Below are positions 9,067 through 17,126 of a DNA stretch of 28,395 nucleotides, piece after piece. Below the pieces are notes generated by a model. It worked only from the letters and a program-made list of their open reading frames with translations. It was not told the origin of the DNA and did not search any database. Positions within the stretch are counted from its first letter, which is position 1. Each line of letters opens with the position of its first letter. The DNA is from an uncultured Planctomycetaceae bacterium (GTDB lineage Bacteria > Planctomycetota > Planctomycetia > Pirellulales > UBA1268): NCBI GenBank assembly GCA_937926325.1, contig CALAZQ010000258.1:1-28395 (forward strand), read 5' to 3'. The translations under genes and the position numbers were made by a program.

Positions 9067-10392
9067 TCAGAAGTTCAGGGAAAACTCGGGAATGCTGATG
9101 ATGTATTTCAGGTTCAGCGTCCATCGAAGGATCATTTTGAGCGGCAACGTCAGCATCAGCAGCATGAGGTTCGCCATCACCATGTAGCGAATGAACCCCA
9201 TTTTGGCATAAAAGCCGCGAAAAACCGTGATGGCAAGCAGCGGTGGCAACAGCACGAGGTAAGCCCCCATGACCATCAGCCCGGGCGCCTCGCGGAGCAG
9301 AATGTAGCCAATCTGGACCAGCAACCCGGCATCCTGCGGCGCCCGGGGCAGGGGCTGATTAAGCCACTGCACCCAGAACATCTGCGGGAGGTCGACATTA
9401 TTGAGCACCTCCACCTTGTACGGCGTCCAGTACTCGAAGGGACCAAAGAAATTCCAGTTCGGCCCTCGCAGGAACGTGCCAAGGATGATCAGCGTAATCC
9501 AAAGTTCAAAGAACCCGAACTGCCAAACGAGATAACTGAACTTTCGCTCTTCGATCGAATAATAGCCATTTCCACTCTTGTTGAAATCGAGATACGGCAT
9601 GGCCATCAGGCCGAAAACAACGAGGCTCGGGAGCACAACCCCGGCGTACCAGGGGTCGAAATAGACGAGCATTTCTTGAAGGCCGAGGAAATACCACGGC
9701 GCCTTCGAGGGATTCGGCGTCTTCACACTCGACGCTGGTTCTTCCAGTGGGGCTGGCAGAAAAATAGCCCAAACCAGCAGAAAGGCCGAGACGGCCACCA
9801 TACAGATCAACTCGGTGTAGACCAGGTCAGGCCAGACGAGCACCTTCTCGTCATTGACCTTTTCCATCACCGGCAGTCCCTGCTTGATCCGCTCATCGTT
9901 CACGACGGCCTGCTTGGTCGCAACCCAGGTGAAAAATGCAAGCAGATAGACGAGGCCGACGATCGGGACGTTGTCCGGCTTCATCACGATGGCGGCAAAG
10001 TTTTCATCTGCCATCGACAAGCCAAGGAGCAGCAGGGAGAGGTTGAAAACCGTCCAGGCAACCATCGGCTGCACGAAGAACTTTCGGAAGACGAACAGCA
10101 ACACCAAAAAAGCCGTTGTCCCCAGGGTGTAAAGCACCGGGCCAGAAAGTTGATTGACCAGCCCGCGCACAGCAGCCGGCAGCACCGGCACCATGCTCGC
10201 TGATCCAGAAAGAGCGAGGCTTGCGAGAATCATCATCGCCCCAGCAAACGTCGCCCAGACCATGGCCCAGCCGGCCCGCTGTTGCTGCCGCCACAGGATG
10301 ACCGCCGCGATGCCATTCATGACCGCGAGGAAGGTGTAATACCCGCCAAGGAATCCGGCGACGTCGCTGAGAAAAAAGCCGTTTGAGTGCAT
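9067..10392 (-). CDS. Cytochrome b C-terminal subunit (subunit IV-like) with extra N-terminal helices
   Basis: Forms the second half of the split cytochrome b and part of the quinol oxidation (Qo) site. Residues about 190-320 match the cytochrome b C-terminal domain: NPSKAPWYFLGLQEMLVYF (Qo loop at 231-234), helix F (about 251-268), and LRGPNWNFFGPFE. The usual P-E-W-Y reads A-P-W-Y here, so the Glu is absent. Ahead of this domain are about five predicted membrane helices (about 5-33, 42-63, 86-106, 111-127, 142-157) that plastid subunit IV lacks, and two more helices follow. The protein has 441 residues from the ATG at 10392, preferred over a TTG at 10401. It is 48 bases downstream of the b6-like gene. 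Confidence 0.92.
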   Translation of the reverse strand: MHSNGFFLSDVAGFLGGYYTFLAVMNGIAAVILWRQQQRAGWAMVWATFAGAMMILASLALSGSASMVPVLPAAVRGLVNQLSGPVLYTLGTTAFLVLLFVFRKFFVQPMVAWTVFNLSLLLLGLSMADENFAAIVMKPDNVPIVGLVYLLAFFTWVATKQAVVNDERIKQGLPVMEKVNDEKVLVWPDLVYTELICMVAVSAFLLVWAIFLPAPLEEPASSVKTPNPSKAPWYFLGLQEMLVYFDPWYAGVVLPSLVVFGLMAMPYLDFNKSGNGYYSIEERKFSYLVWQFGFFELWITLIILGTFLRGPNWNFFGPFEYWTPYKVEVLNNVDLPQMFWVQWLNQPLPRAPQDAGLLVQIGYILLREAPGLMVMGAYLVLLPPLLAITVFRGFYAKMGFIRYMVMANLMLLMLTLPLKMILRWTLNLKYIISIPEFSLNF

Positions 10393-10440
10393 GGAACGCA
10401 ATCCGCGTGGGGTGATCTTTTCCGACTGAAATGACGCCGC

Positions 10441-11214
10441 CTACAGCGGCCCACTGATGCCGCCGTCCTTCCGTACCCGCCAGAAGTGAATCGCAAGCAG
10501 CAGGGCAACGGCCAACGGAATGGCGATGCAATGCAGCACATAGAACCGATTAAGGGTTTCTTCACCGACAAACCGAGCACCAAGAAGACCGAATCGGGCA
10601 TCGGATCCGTCGGTGATCATGTCGATACCACCAATCGTCAGCAGTTGCTGCCCGGGCCCTTCGTACCCGAGTATCGGTGTCGCCCGAGCCATGTTCGAAC
10701 CGACTGTGATCGCCCAGATAGCCAACTGATCCCAAGGCAACAGGTAGCCCGTGAACGACAACAGCAGGGTCAGCAGTAAAAGGATGACACCGACCACCCA
10801 GTTGAATTCCCGTGGCGGTTTGTAGCTGCCCGTCAGGAAGACGCGATACATGTGCAGCCAGGTGGTGATCACCATCGCGTGCGCACCCCATCGGTGTAAT
10901 TCCCGCAGAATGCCGAGGCTGGTCACATCGCGGAGGGCGAGAATGTCGTTGTAGGCCCATTCCAACGTGGGCCGGTAATAGAACATCAACAGCACACCGG
11001 TGACGGTCTCAACCAGAAACAAGAAAAATGTGACGCCCCCCATGCACCAGGTGAATGAGAGGGCAATCCCCTGCTTTTTGATCGAGACAGGGTGAAGATG
11101 CAGAAAGAAATTCGTCAGCATCACGACGATCCGATTTCGCCTGTCAAGCGGCATCGGATGCCGAAAGATACTTTTCCATATCTGCGAGTTTCGGATTGTT
11201 TCGCCAATCGCCAT
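10441..11214 (-). CDS. Cytochrome b N-terminal subunit (b6-like)
   Basis: Binds the two b haems and, with the next gene product, forms the quinol-oxidising membrane core. From the ATG at 11214 it has 257 residues. The four haem ligands are His107 and His121 (14 apart) and His228 and His243 (15 apart); 14/15 spacing is the b6 pattern, while mitochondrial-type bc1 has 14/14. Cys57 in CMGGVT aligns without gaps to b6 Cys35 (CLGGIT), which holds haem c-i; both are followed 18-21 residues later by FYYRPT. The conserved TGYLLPWDQ is present (about 158-163). A GTG at 11247 could add 11 residues. The gene lies 58 bases after the Rieske gene. Confidence 0.95.
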   Translation of the reverse strand: MAIGETIRNSQIWKSIFRHPMPLDRRNRIVVMLTNFFLHLHPVSIKKQGIALSFTWCMGGVTFFLFLVETVTGVLLMFYYRPTLEWAYNDILALRDVTSLGILRELHRWGAHAMVITTWLHMYRVFLTGSYKPPREFNWVVGVILLLLTLLLSFTGYLLPWDQLAIWAITVGSNMARATPILGYEGPGQQLLTIGGIDMITDGSDARFGLLGARFVGEETLNRFYVLHCIAIPLAVALLLAIHFWRVRKDGGISGPL

Positions 11215-11272
11215 CGGTATTGGTCCGGTTACGAGATGGTGGGGCACCCGCTACGCGGGAAGATGAACGGGG

Positions 11273-12325
11273 TTACGCGGTGACGAAAGACTCGGGATCG
11301 TTCCACTGCCCGAGTTCCTCTTGAAATGACTTGCTCTTATCGACCTCGAGTTGGCCGTCATCGGCGATTCGGATCGCGTATCGCTCCAGTGGCCGGGGAG
11401 CCGGTCCCTCAAAGTTGATGCCATCCTTGTAAAAGCCACTACCGTGGCAGGGGCACTTGAATTTCTGCTCTGCTTCCAGCCAGTTCGGCGTACAACCAAG
11501 GTGCGTACAAACCGTCTTGAGAGCATAGATTTGCTGCATCCCCTCGAAATCGCTGTTCACCACCCAGACGCCATACTGGGCGACGTATTTGGTTTCGACC
11601 TTCCCCGCGGGAAAGCCTTCTTTGCTGCCGACCTTGAACCGGCTGGGAGGCTCTGCCAGCACATTCGGGAAGAAATAACGGGCCAATCCCAGGCTGAAAA
11701 GGCCGCCGGTTACTGAGAGGGCGGTGAACCCGACCGCCATGAACGAGCCGACGGCGTAGCTGAGAATACTCCTCCGCTCTTCCGTCGCAGTCGACTTGGC
11801 TGGCTTGGCCGCAGCGGGCCTGGCGGGACGGGGCGGCACCGACCGCGCCGGCGGTTTCGCAGCGGCCTTTTTCGCCGCCGGTTTGGCGAGAGCAGGAGCG
11901 GCAGCTTTGCTGACCGGCCCGGGCCTGGCCCCACTACGAGCAGCAGCCAGAATGCTCGCCGTGTCACGCTGGACATTCTTCTTCGGCCCCGCGACGTCCG
12001 CCACCGGTTTGGGAGTACCTGTTGTTTTGGCAGCAGACGCTTTCGCGGCTGGCTTGGGCTTAGCGGGTGCCTCGGCGGCGGGCTCGGCAGCGGTGCCTTT
12101 GGCCCGGGCCATCGCCAGAATGTCTTTGACGCTCGGACGACCTGCACTTCCAGGCTTGGGGGCAGCCGGGCTGGCTGTTGGTGCCTGAGCGGCAGGTTCG
12201 GGCGATTTCGGCGGAGTTGCCTCAGGAGGCGATTGGCCCGCAGCCTCTCCCGGAGCTGCCGCTTTGCCATCCGCGCGGGCGGCAGCAAGAATTTCCGCCA
12301 CTGACATCTTCTTTTTGTCAGCCAT
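11273..12325 (-). CDS. Rieske iron-sulfur subunit of the bc complex, with a long repeat-bearing N-terminal tail
   Basis: Carries electrons from the Qo site to the cytochrome c subunit through a [2Fe-2S] cluster. The cluster motifs are intact: CTHLGC (Cys273, His275, Cys278) and CPCHGS (Cys291, Cys293, His294). One membrane helix spans about 188-212. The first 185 residues are unusual: low-complexity Ala/Pro/Lys sequence, expected on the cytoplasmic side, with three copies of a short motif, SVAEILAAARA (8-18), SVKDILAMARA (65-75) and DTASILAAARS (121-131). The ATG at 12325 has GAGGG 6 bases upstream and is preferred over the TTG one codon earlier. It is the first gene of the respiratory operon. 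Length is 350 residues, about twice that of a usual Rieske subunit. Confidence 0.95.
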   Translation of the reverse strand: MADKKKMSVAEILAAARADGKAAAPGEAAGQSPPEATPPKSPEPAAQAPTASPAAPKPGSAGRPSVKDILAMARAKGTAAEPAAEAPAKPKPAAKASAAKTTGTPKPVADVAGPKKNVQRDTASILAAARSGARPGPVSKAAAPALAKPAAKKAAAKPPARSVPPRPARPAAAKPAKSTATEERRSILSYAVGSFMAVGFTALSVTGGLFSLGLARYFFPNVLAEPPSRFKVGSKEGFPAGKVETKYVAQYGVWVVNSDFEGMQQIYALKTVCTHLGCTPNWLEAEQKFKCPCHGSGFYKDGINFEGPAPRPLERYAIRIADDGQLEVDKSKSFQEELGQWNDPESFVTA

Positions 12326-12743
12326 CAAAAACCCTCGTCCGTTCAGTATGCAAATGCCCTGGCCGCGGCACGGCCTCCAGCACGCACATCAGTGGATCGG
12401 TATCAGTTGCCAGTCGGTCTCAGCCGCATGATTGGTCGCGAATCACCTCATCAATCGTCGTAAATTAGCCTCATTAACGGGAGATAGGCGACTTCGTGAT
12501 TTTTTTCACAAACTCTCCTTCTACTGTATCGGCGGCTCCGGAGGTGTCAACGTCGGCTCTCGGTGGGCCGCCCCCGGAAAACCTCCGCGGGCCAATTCGG
12601 CTCACGGGGTTTTCGAAACCGGGCTGGCCGCCACAATGCATGGTTTGGCGAAGGATTCGGGCGGAGAACCTGCGTCCTGTCTCAATTTAGAGAAACGGGA
12701 GTTTGTTTTCCGCCGGACTGCCGACAGTGAGGAAACGTGGAGC
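12326..12743. other. Divergent intergenic region between the respiratory operon and purD
   Basis: These 418 bases separate two divergent units and must hold promoters for both. The middle (about 12420-12530) is noticeably richer in A+T than its flanks and has a small inverted repeat, GTGA-T6-TCAC, around 12496-12509. I could not find a convincing -35/-10 pair on either strand. The purD frame stays open upstream to about 12432, but that stretch has no protein-like features and no well-placed start. Confidence 0.5.
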
Positions 12744-14111
12744 ATGATGCAGAAGACTACAAAAGCGATGGTGGTTGGGAGCGGGGGCCGGGAGCATGCT
12801 CTCGCCTGGAAGCTCGCCCGCGATGGGGCTGAGGTTTTCTCGGCGCCAGGCAATGCCGGGACCGCCGAGTGCGGCACCAACCTGCCCATCGAAGCGACCG
12901 ACGCCGAAGGCATTGTTGCAGCCGCCAGGGAGCATCGGATCGACCTCGTTGTCGTCGGCCCTGAGGCCCCTCTTGTCGCCGGCCTCATTGATGCGCTGTC
13001 AGCTGCCGGCATTCGGGCTTTTGGGCCGACTGCACAGGCTGCGCAGCTTGAGGGCAGCAAGATCTTCTGCAAGGACGTGCTGCACGCCGGCGACATTCCG
13101 ACTGCCATGCACCGGCAGTTTCACTCCCTGGAGCAGGCCCGAGAGTTTCTCGAGGCTCGAGAAGACGAGCCGGTGGTGGTCAAGGCCGACGGCCTGGCAG
13201 CCGGCAAAGGGGTCTTTGTTTGCGATACCCGCGCCGAGGCGATCGCGGCCGTCGAACAGCTTCGCTGCGATCCCCAGTTCAGCAAAGCCAGCCGTGGGGT
13301 GCTGATTGAAGAGCGACTCGATGGCGTCGAGGTCAGCATCATGGCGATCACTGACGGCCGGACGATCGTGACACTGCCGCCACTCCAGGACCACAAGGCC
13401 GCGTACGATGGCGACCAGGGGCCCAATACCGGCGGCATGGGGGCCTTCTGCCCGGCACCGTTCGTCGATGCGGCCCTCCGCCAGGAGATTGAAGAGCGAA
13501 TTCTCGTTCCGACCGTGCATACGATGCGGCGGCGGCGAACGCCGTTTCATGGCGTGCTCTACGCCGGGCTGATGCTGACTGCCCAGGGTCCGAAGGTACT
13601 TGAGTTCAACGTCAGGTTCGGTGACCCGGAGTGCCAGGCGTTGCTGGTGCGGATGGAGTCGAGCCTCCTCGACCTGCTCGATGCCGCCGTCGACCGCCGG
13701 CTGTCGGAGTTGCCGCCGCCAAGGTGGCAGAAGGGGTCGAGTGTCAGCGTGGTGATGGCGTCCGAGGGCTATCCAGGCGAGATCACCAAGGGCCTGCCGA
13801 TTCGTGGGCTCGACCAGGCAGCCAGACTGCCCGATGTCGAGATTTTTCATGCCGCAACGAAGCTCGACCATGCTGACCCGCCACAGGTACTGACCACCGG
13901 GGGACGGGTGCTTGCCGTCACCGCCACGGGCGGCTCTCTGGCCAGAGCCAAGCTGCGAGCCTACGAAGCGGTGCGGGAGATTCGCTGGCGGGGCGGCTGG
14001 TGCCGCAAGGACATCGCCGATAAGGGGCTGCAACACGAACGGGAACAGGCTGCAGTTGCCGCCCCCGATCAGTCACCGCCCGTATCAGCCGCTCCAGAGG
14101 GCAGATTATGA
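12744..14111 (+). CDS. purD: Phosphoribosylamine-glycine ligase (GAR synthetase)
   Basis: Catalyses the ATP-dependent joining of glycine to 5-phosphoribosylamine, the second step of de novo purine synthesis, in the cytoplasm. The ATP-grasp enzyme signatures are clear: MVVGSGGREHALAWK at the N-terminus, VVVKADGLAAGKGV (ATP-binding loop), LQDHKAAYDGDQGPNTGGMG, and EFNVRFGDPECQ (metal-binding). It has 455 residues with a short extra Ala/Pro-rich tail. The ATG at 12744 has GAGG 11 bases upstream; an ATG one codon later with GGAG at 4 bases is equally plausible. The stop overlaps the next start (ATGA), so the following gene is probably translated with it. Confidence 0.97.
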   Translation: MMQKTTKAMVVGSGGREHALAWKLARDGAEVFSAPGNAGTAECGTNLPIEATDAEGIVAAAREHRIDLVVVGPEAPLVAGLIDALSAAGIRAFGPTAQAAQLEGSKIFCKDVLHAGDIPTAMHRQFHSLEQAREFLEAREDEPVVVKADGLAAGKGVFVCDTRAEAIAAVEQLRCDPQFSKASRGVLIEERLDGVEVSIMAITDGRTIVTLPPLQDHKAAYDGDQGPNTGGMGAFCPAPFVDAALRQEIEERILVPTVHTMRRRRTPFHGVLYAGLMLTAQGPKVLEFNVRFGDPECQALLVRMESSLLDLLDAAVDRRLSELPPPRWQKGSSVSVVMASEGYPGEITKGLPIRGLDQAARLPDVEIFHAATKLDHADPPQVLTTGGRVLAVTATGGSLARAKLRAYEAVREIRWRGGWCRKDIADKGLQHEREQAAVAAPDQSPPVSAAPEGRL

Positions 14112-15115
14112 GGCTCGGTGTCGGGATCGTCGGCCTCGGCAACCGCTGGGAGGGCAGATATCTGCCCGCAATCCGGTCATTGGCCGACCGCTTTGAGGTT
14201 CGCGCCGTCTGCGAGCAGGTCTCTCATCGGGCCCACCGGGCTGCTGCCGAACTGAACGCGGTTGCTGCCGATGGGTTCCGCGTCATGGCGGGCCGTGACG
14301 ACATCGATGCCCTGCTGTACCTGGCCGACCAATGGTACGGCGTCGCGCCGATCCTCGCAGCCTGTGACGCCGGCAAGGCGATTTACTCGGCGGCCTCACT
14401 TCCCGCCCCGCGGAGAGAAATTGACCATCTGCTGGCCCGGGTGGAGCAGTCGGGCATCGCCTTCATGGCGGAGCTGTCGCGGCGGCACGCTCCGGCAACC
14501 GTGCGGCTCAAGGAACTGATCGCCACCAGACTCGGCCTGCCGCGGATGGTCTTTTGTCATCAGCGTGTTCCCCAGCCGGCAGGCGACAGCCGGGATCAGG
14601 CCGAGCATGCCCGCCGCAACCTGATCGAGATGATCGACTGGTGTTGCTATGTCATGAACCGTCCGCCATCCAGCGTTGTCTCAGTCCGGCATGCCACCTC
14701 AGATCGGAGGGACGCGAGCGACTACCAGATGATGAGCCTCGACTTCTCGTCCGGCGACCGGCCGGGGAGCGGCCCGTTGGCACAGATCAGCAGCGGCCAG
14801 TACATCCCCGCCAGTTGGGAGGAGGCGATCGGCTTCCGGCCGCCGGCAGCCCTTCAGGTCGCCTGCGAACGGGGGATCGCCTTCATCGACCTTCCGGCGG
14901 GACTGGTCTGGTTCGATGATGCGGGGCGGCATCAGGAGTCACTTGAAAGTGAGCGGCCGGTTGATGAATCGATGCTGCTCCAGTTCCACCGGGCCACGAC
15001 CAGCCTGGTCCGCCGAATTGGCGGCCTCGGCGACATGGTGCGGGCTCTTCGCATTCTCGAGGCAGCGGCGGTCAGTCAGGAAAGCGGCCGCCGGATTCCC
15101 CTCGGAGACGACTGA
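14108..15115 (+). CDS. Gfo/Idh/MocA-family oxidoreductase-like protein without an EKP motif
   Basis: An NAD(P)-dependent sugar or cyclitol dehydrogenase-like protein of 335 residues; substrate unknown. The N-terminus is a Rossmann dinucleotide-binding start (GVGIVGLGNRWEGRY). Residues about 70-100 correspond to the part of the family that usually carries E-K-P, whose Lys is catalytic; here the stretch reads YSAASLPAPRREID, with no Lys. It may therefore be inactive, or bind the nucleotide for another purpose. The start overlaps the purD stop by 4 bases, an unexpected partner for purine synthesis. The 3' side faces a convergent dehydrogenase gene. Confidence 0.8.
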   Translation: MRLGVGIVGLGNRWEGRYLPAIRSLADRFEVRAVCEQVSHRAHRAAAELNAVAADGFRVMAGRDDIDALLYLADQWYGVAPILAACDAGKAIYSAASLPAPRREIDHLLARVEQSGIAFMAELSRRHAPATVRLKELIATRLGLPRMVFCHQRVPQPAGDSRDQAEHARRNLIEMIDWCCYVMNRPPSSVVSVRHATSDRRDASDYQMMSLDFSSGDRPGSGPLAQISSGQYIPASWEEAIGFRPPAALQVACERGIAFIDLPAGLVWFDDAGRHQESLESERPVDESMLLQFHRATTSLVRRIGGLGDMVRALRILEAAAVSQESGRRIPLGDD

Positions 15116-15202
15116 CGCGGGATCGCCCACTTTGAGACCACATTCGAGTTAGCCCGAGCCACGATCAGGCAATTCAAAGAACGGGAGGTTCGGGGGTCGG
15201 CG

Positions 15203-15219
15203 AACGCTCGAGGAGCGTT
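15203..15219. repeat. Perfect 7-bp inverted repeat between convergent genes
   Basis: AACGCTC-GAG-GAGCGTT forms a hairpin with a 7-bp stem and a 3-base loop in the 166-base gap between two convergent genes. It has no T-run on either side, so it is not a classical intrinsic terminator, but its position would suit a bidirectional transcription end. Confidence 0.4.
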
Positions 15220-15281
15220 GGGCGTATCCTCGCCCCGCGACGAGACTTTTGCCGCCCCCGAGCCGGCGACACACGGGCGGT

Positions 15282-16358
15282 TTAGTCACTCAGGGCCGCC
15301 ACCACCAGATCGCCAACCTCGCTGGTGCCATACCCCATCCGGCCGGCCGCCTGGCTTTGCATCTTGGTGCCAGTGACTGAGGCGACGGCCCGATCGATGC
15401 GGGCAGCCGCCCGCGGCTGCCCCGAGTGCTCGAGCAGCATCGCCATGGCGTTGATCGCGGCGATCGGGTTGATCACATTTTTGCCGGTGTACTTCGGGGC
15501 GCTGCCCCCCATCGGCTCAAACATGCTCACCCCGCCGGCGTCGGGGTTGAGATTGCCACCGGCAGCCACCCCCATGCCCCCCTGCAAGATGCCACCCAGG
15601 TCGGTGATGATGTCGCCAAACATGTTGGTCGTCACAATGACGTCGTAGGCGTCCGGATTTTTCACCATCCACATGCAGCAGGCATCGACATGGTTGTAGT
15701 CGGTGGTGACATCGGGATAGTCCTTGGCCACCTCCTGGAATGTTCGCCACCAGAGATCATGCCCAAAGGTCAGGACATTGGTCTTGGCGACAAGCGTGAG
15801 CGTCTTCTTCGGGCTGTTCCGCCGCCGGGTGTATTCGAATGCCCAGCGGATGCACCGCTCGCAGCCCTTGCGGGTGTAGACCGCCTGCTGGACGGCCACC
15901 TCGTCCGGAGTGCCCTTCTTCAGAAACCCGCCGACACCACAGTAGAGATCCTCGGTGTTCTCGCGGACGACGACGAAGTCGATGTCGCCGGGCCCGCGGC
16001 CGGCCAGCGGCGTCTCGACGCCTGGCAGCAGTTTGACGGGCCGCAGGTTGATGTACTGATCGAGTTTGAATCGAAGTTCCAGCAAGAGGCCTTTCTCGAG
16101 CACCCCGGGGGGCACATCCGGGTGGCCAATCGCCCCCAAGAAGACCGCGTCTTTCGACCGCAGCAGGTCGAGGCCACCCTCGGGAATGATCTCTCCAGTC
16201 CGCAGGTAACGGTCACCGCCCCAGTCGAGTGGATCGACGGTGAAGGCAAATCCCTCCAGGCGAGCGACTGCTTCAAGCACTTTGAGGGCCTCGGCGGTCA
16301 CCTCTGGGCCGGTCCCGTCTCCGGCGATTGTGGCAATGGCGAGAGGGGCTGCTGACAT
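15282..16358 (-). CDS. Isopropylmalate/tartrate/D-malate-type decarboxylating dehydrogenase
   Basis: A 358-residue member of the isocitrate/isopropylmalate dehydrogenase family, which oxidises and decarboxylates a 2-hydroxyacid using NAD and a divalent metal. Visible signatures are IAGDGTGPEV at the N-terminus, the substrate-region Arg in LRFKLDQYINLRPVKLLPG, RENTEDLYCGVGG, and the metal and cofactor segment TTNMFGDIITDLGG...FEPMGGSAPKYTGKNVINP. RENTEDLY differs from the usual LeuB wording and recalls tartrate/D-malate (DmlA-like) and isocitrate-type members. Many planctomycete proteins of this kind are annotated as 3-isopropylmalate dehydrogenase. No other leucine gene lies nearby, so substrate cannot be decided here. 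Confidence 0.88.
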   Translation of the reverse strand: MSAAPLAIATIAGDGTGPEVTAEALKVLEAVARLEGFAFTVDPLDWGGDRYLRTGEIIPEGGLDLLRSKDAVFLGAIGHPDVPPGVLEKGLLLELRFKLDQYINLRPVKLLPGVETPLAGRGPGDIDFVVVRENTEDLYCGVGGFLKKGTPDEVAVQQAVYTRKGCERCIRWAFEYTRRRNSPKKTLTLVAKTNVLTFGHDLWWRTFQEVAKDYPDVTTDYNHVDACCMWMVKNPDAYDVIVTTNMFGDIITDLGGILQGGMGVAAGGNLNPDAGGVSMFEPMGGSAPKYTGKNVINPIAAINAMAMLLEHSGQPRAAARIDRAVASVTGTKMQSQAAGRMGYGTSEVGDLVVAALSD

Positions 16359-16493
16359 GCGGAATCTCCTCGGGGAAAGCTCTTGAACCTACCGCCCCCT
16401 CACAATTCCGCAAGCGAGTCATTGCCAGCGAGAGAAAAACCGGCTGCCGCTTCGAAGGCCCTGCCGCGGTTCGGGGAACCCACGGCTTTCCAA

Positions 16494-16817
16494 TCAGTTC
16501 TGACTGAAAGAGAAGGACTTGCTCGGCTTCGCGCCAAGCGGGTTCCGCAGAAACCGCTGGCGGCAGGCATCACAGAGATCAAACCGCAGCGAGCGGGTGC
16601 CGTCATCGAGGAACGCTGCCAGATCCTGTTCCTCCATCCGCTCGAGCAGGTCGTGCATGTTTTCCAGATGATCGTCACATGCCCCGGCGTCATCCCCGTC
16701 GCACGTTTCGTCCTGCTCGCCTTCAACCGCCGGGAACACCATAATCTTGACGACATGCCGCAGGCCAACGTGGGGGTCGATCGGCCGTTGACAGAGATCA
16801 CAGGAATAATGCAGCAC
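16494..16817 (-). CDS. Small four-Cys (probable zinc-binding) protein of unknown function
   Basis: Function unknown. The 107 residues hold two CxxC knuckles, CDLC (6-9) and CDAC (82-85), which could form one zinc site with the ends brought together. Between them is an acidic, partly helical stretch (DDHLENMHDLLERMEEQD). The C-terminal RFDLCDACRQRFLRNPLG looks family-conserved; I recall similar small planctomycete proteins but cannot name a family. It starts with GTG, supported by GGAGG 6 bases upstream. It is 135 bases upstream of the dehydrogenase on the same strand. Confidence 0.75.
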   Translation of the reverse strand: MLHYSCDLCQRPIDPHVGLRHVVKIMVFPAVEGEQDETCDGDDAGACDDHLENMHDLLERMEEQDLAAFLDDGTRSLRFDLCDACRQRFLRNPLGAKPSKSFSFSQN

Positions 16818-17126
16818 TGGTCGCCTCCAAGCCTCGGTGGTGGGGAGCGTTTGGTCGCCATGACCGGCGACCGCAGACCCACCGCCAACGGCGAGCCTCT
16901 CCTTCCGGAGTTTGACGGCATTCTACGGGAAAGGCAAGTCTTTCTCGACGGCGAGATCGGCGGTGGCCGCCGCGGTCAGCAGCCGGCTCCAGCCGCCGGA
17001 ACCGGTGACTGTTCCCGACCCGCTGCGGACAGGATACTCATTTGGCAGTCAGCGTCACCGGGCGATAAACTGCGGCGGCGGCCAAAGGTTTAGGGGCCAC
17101 GCGACGCGATCCCACAGTCGGCGACG
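16818..17126. other. Divergent intergenic region, 309 bases
   Basis: It separates the four-Cys protein gene (minus) from the HNH gene (plus). The only clear element is the ribosome site at 16824-16828. I see no further gene, repeat or convincing promoter. Confidence 0.4.
16824..16828 (-). promoter_or_regulatory. Ribosome binding site (GGAGG) that supports a GTG start
   Basis: GGAGG on the minus strand lies 6 bases before the GTG at 16817 and supports that codon as the start of the four-Cys protein. Confidence 0.7.

Noticed and set aside
12432..12743. Upstream extension of the purD frame
   Set aside because: No similarity to PurD or other protein-like sequence; the ATG at 12744 has a ribosome site and starts the conserved N-terminus.
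12999..14036. A 345-codon open frame on the minus strand opposite purD
   Set aside because: No recognisable motif; purD on the plus strand has complete ATP-grasp signatures.
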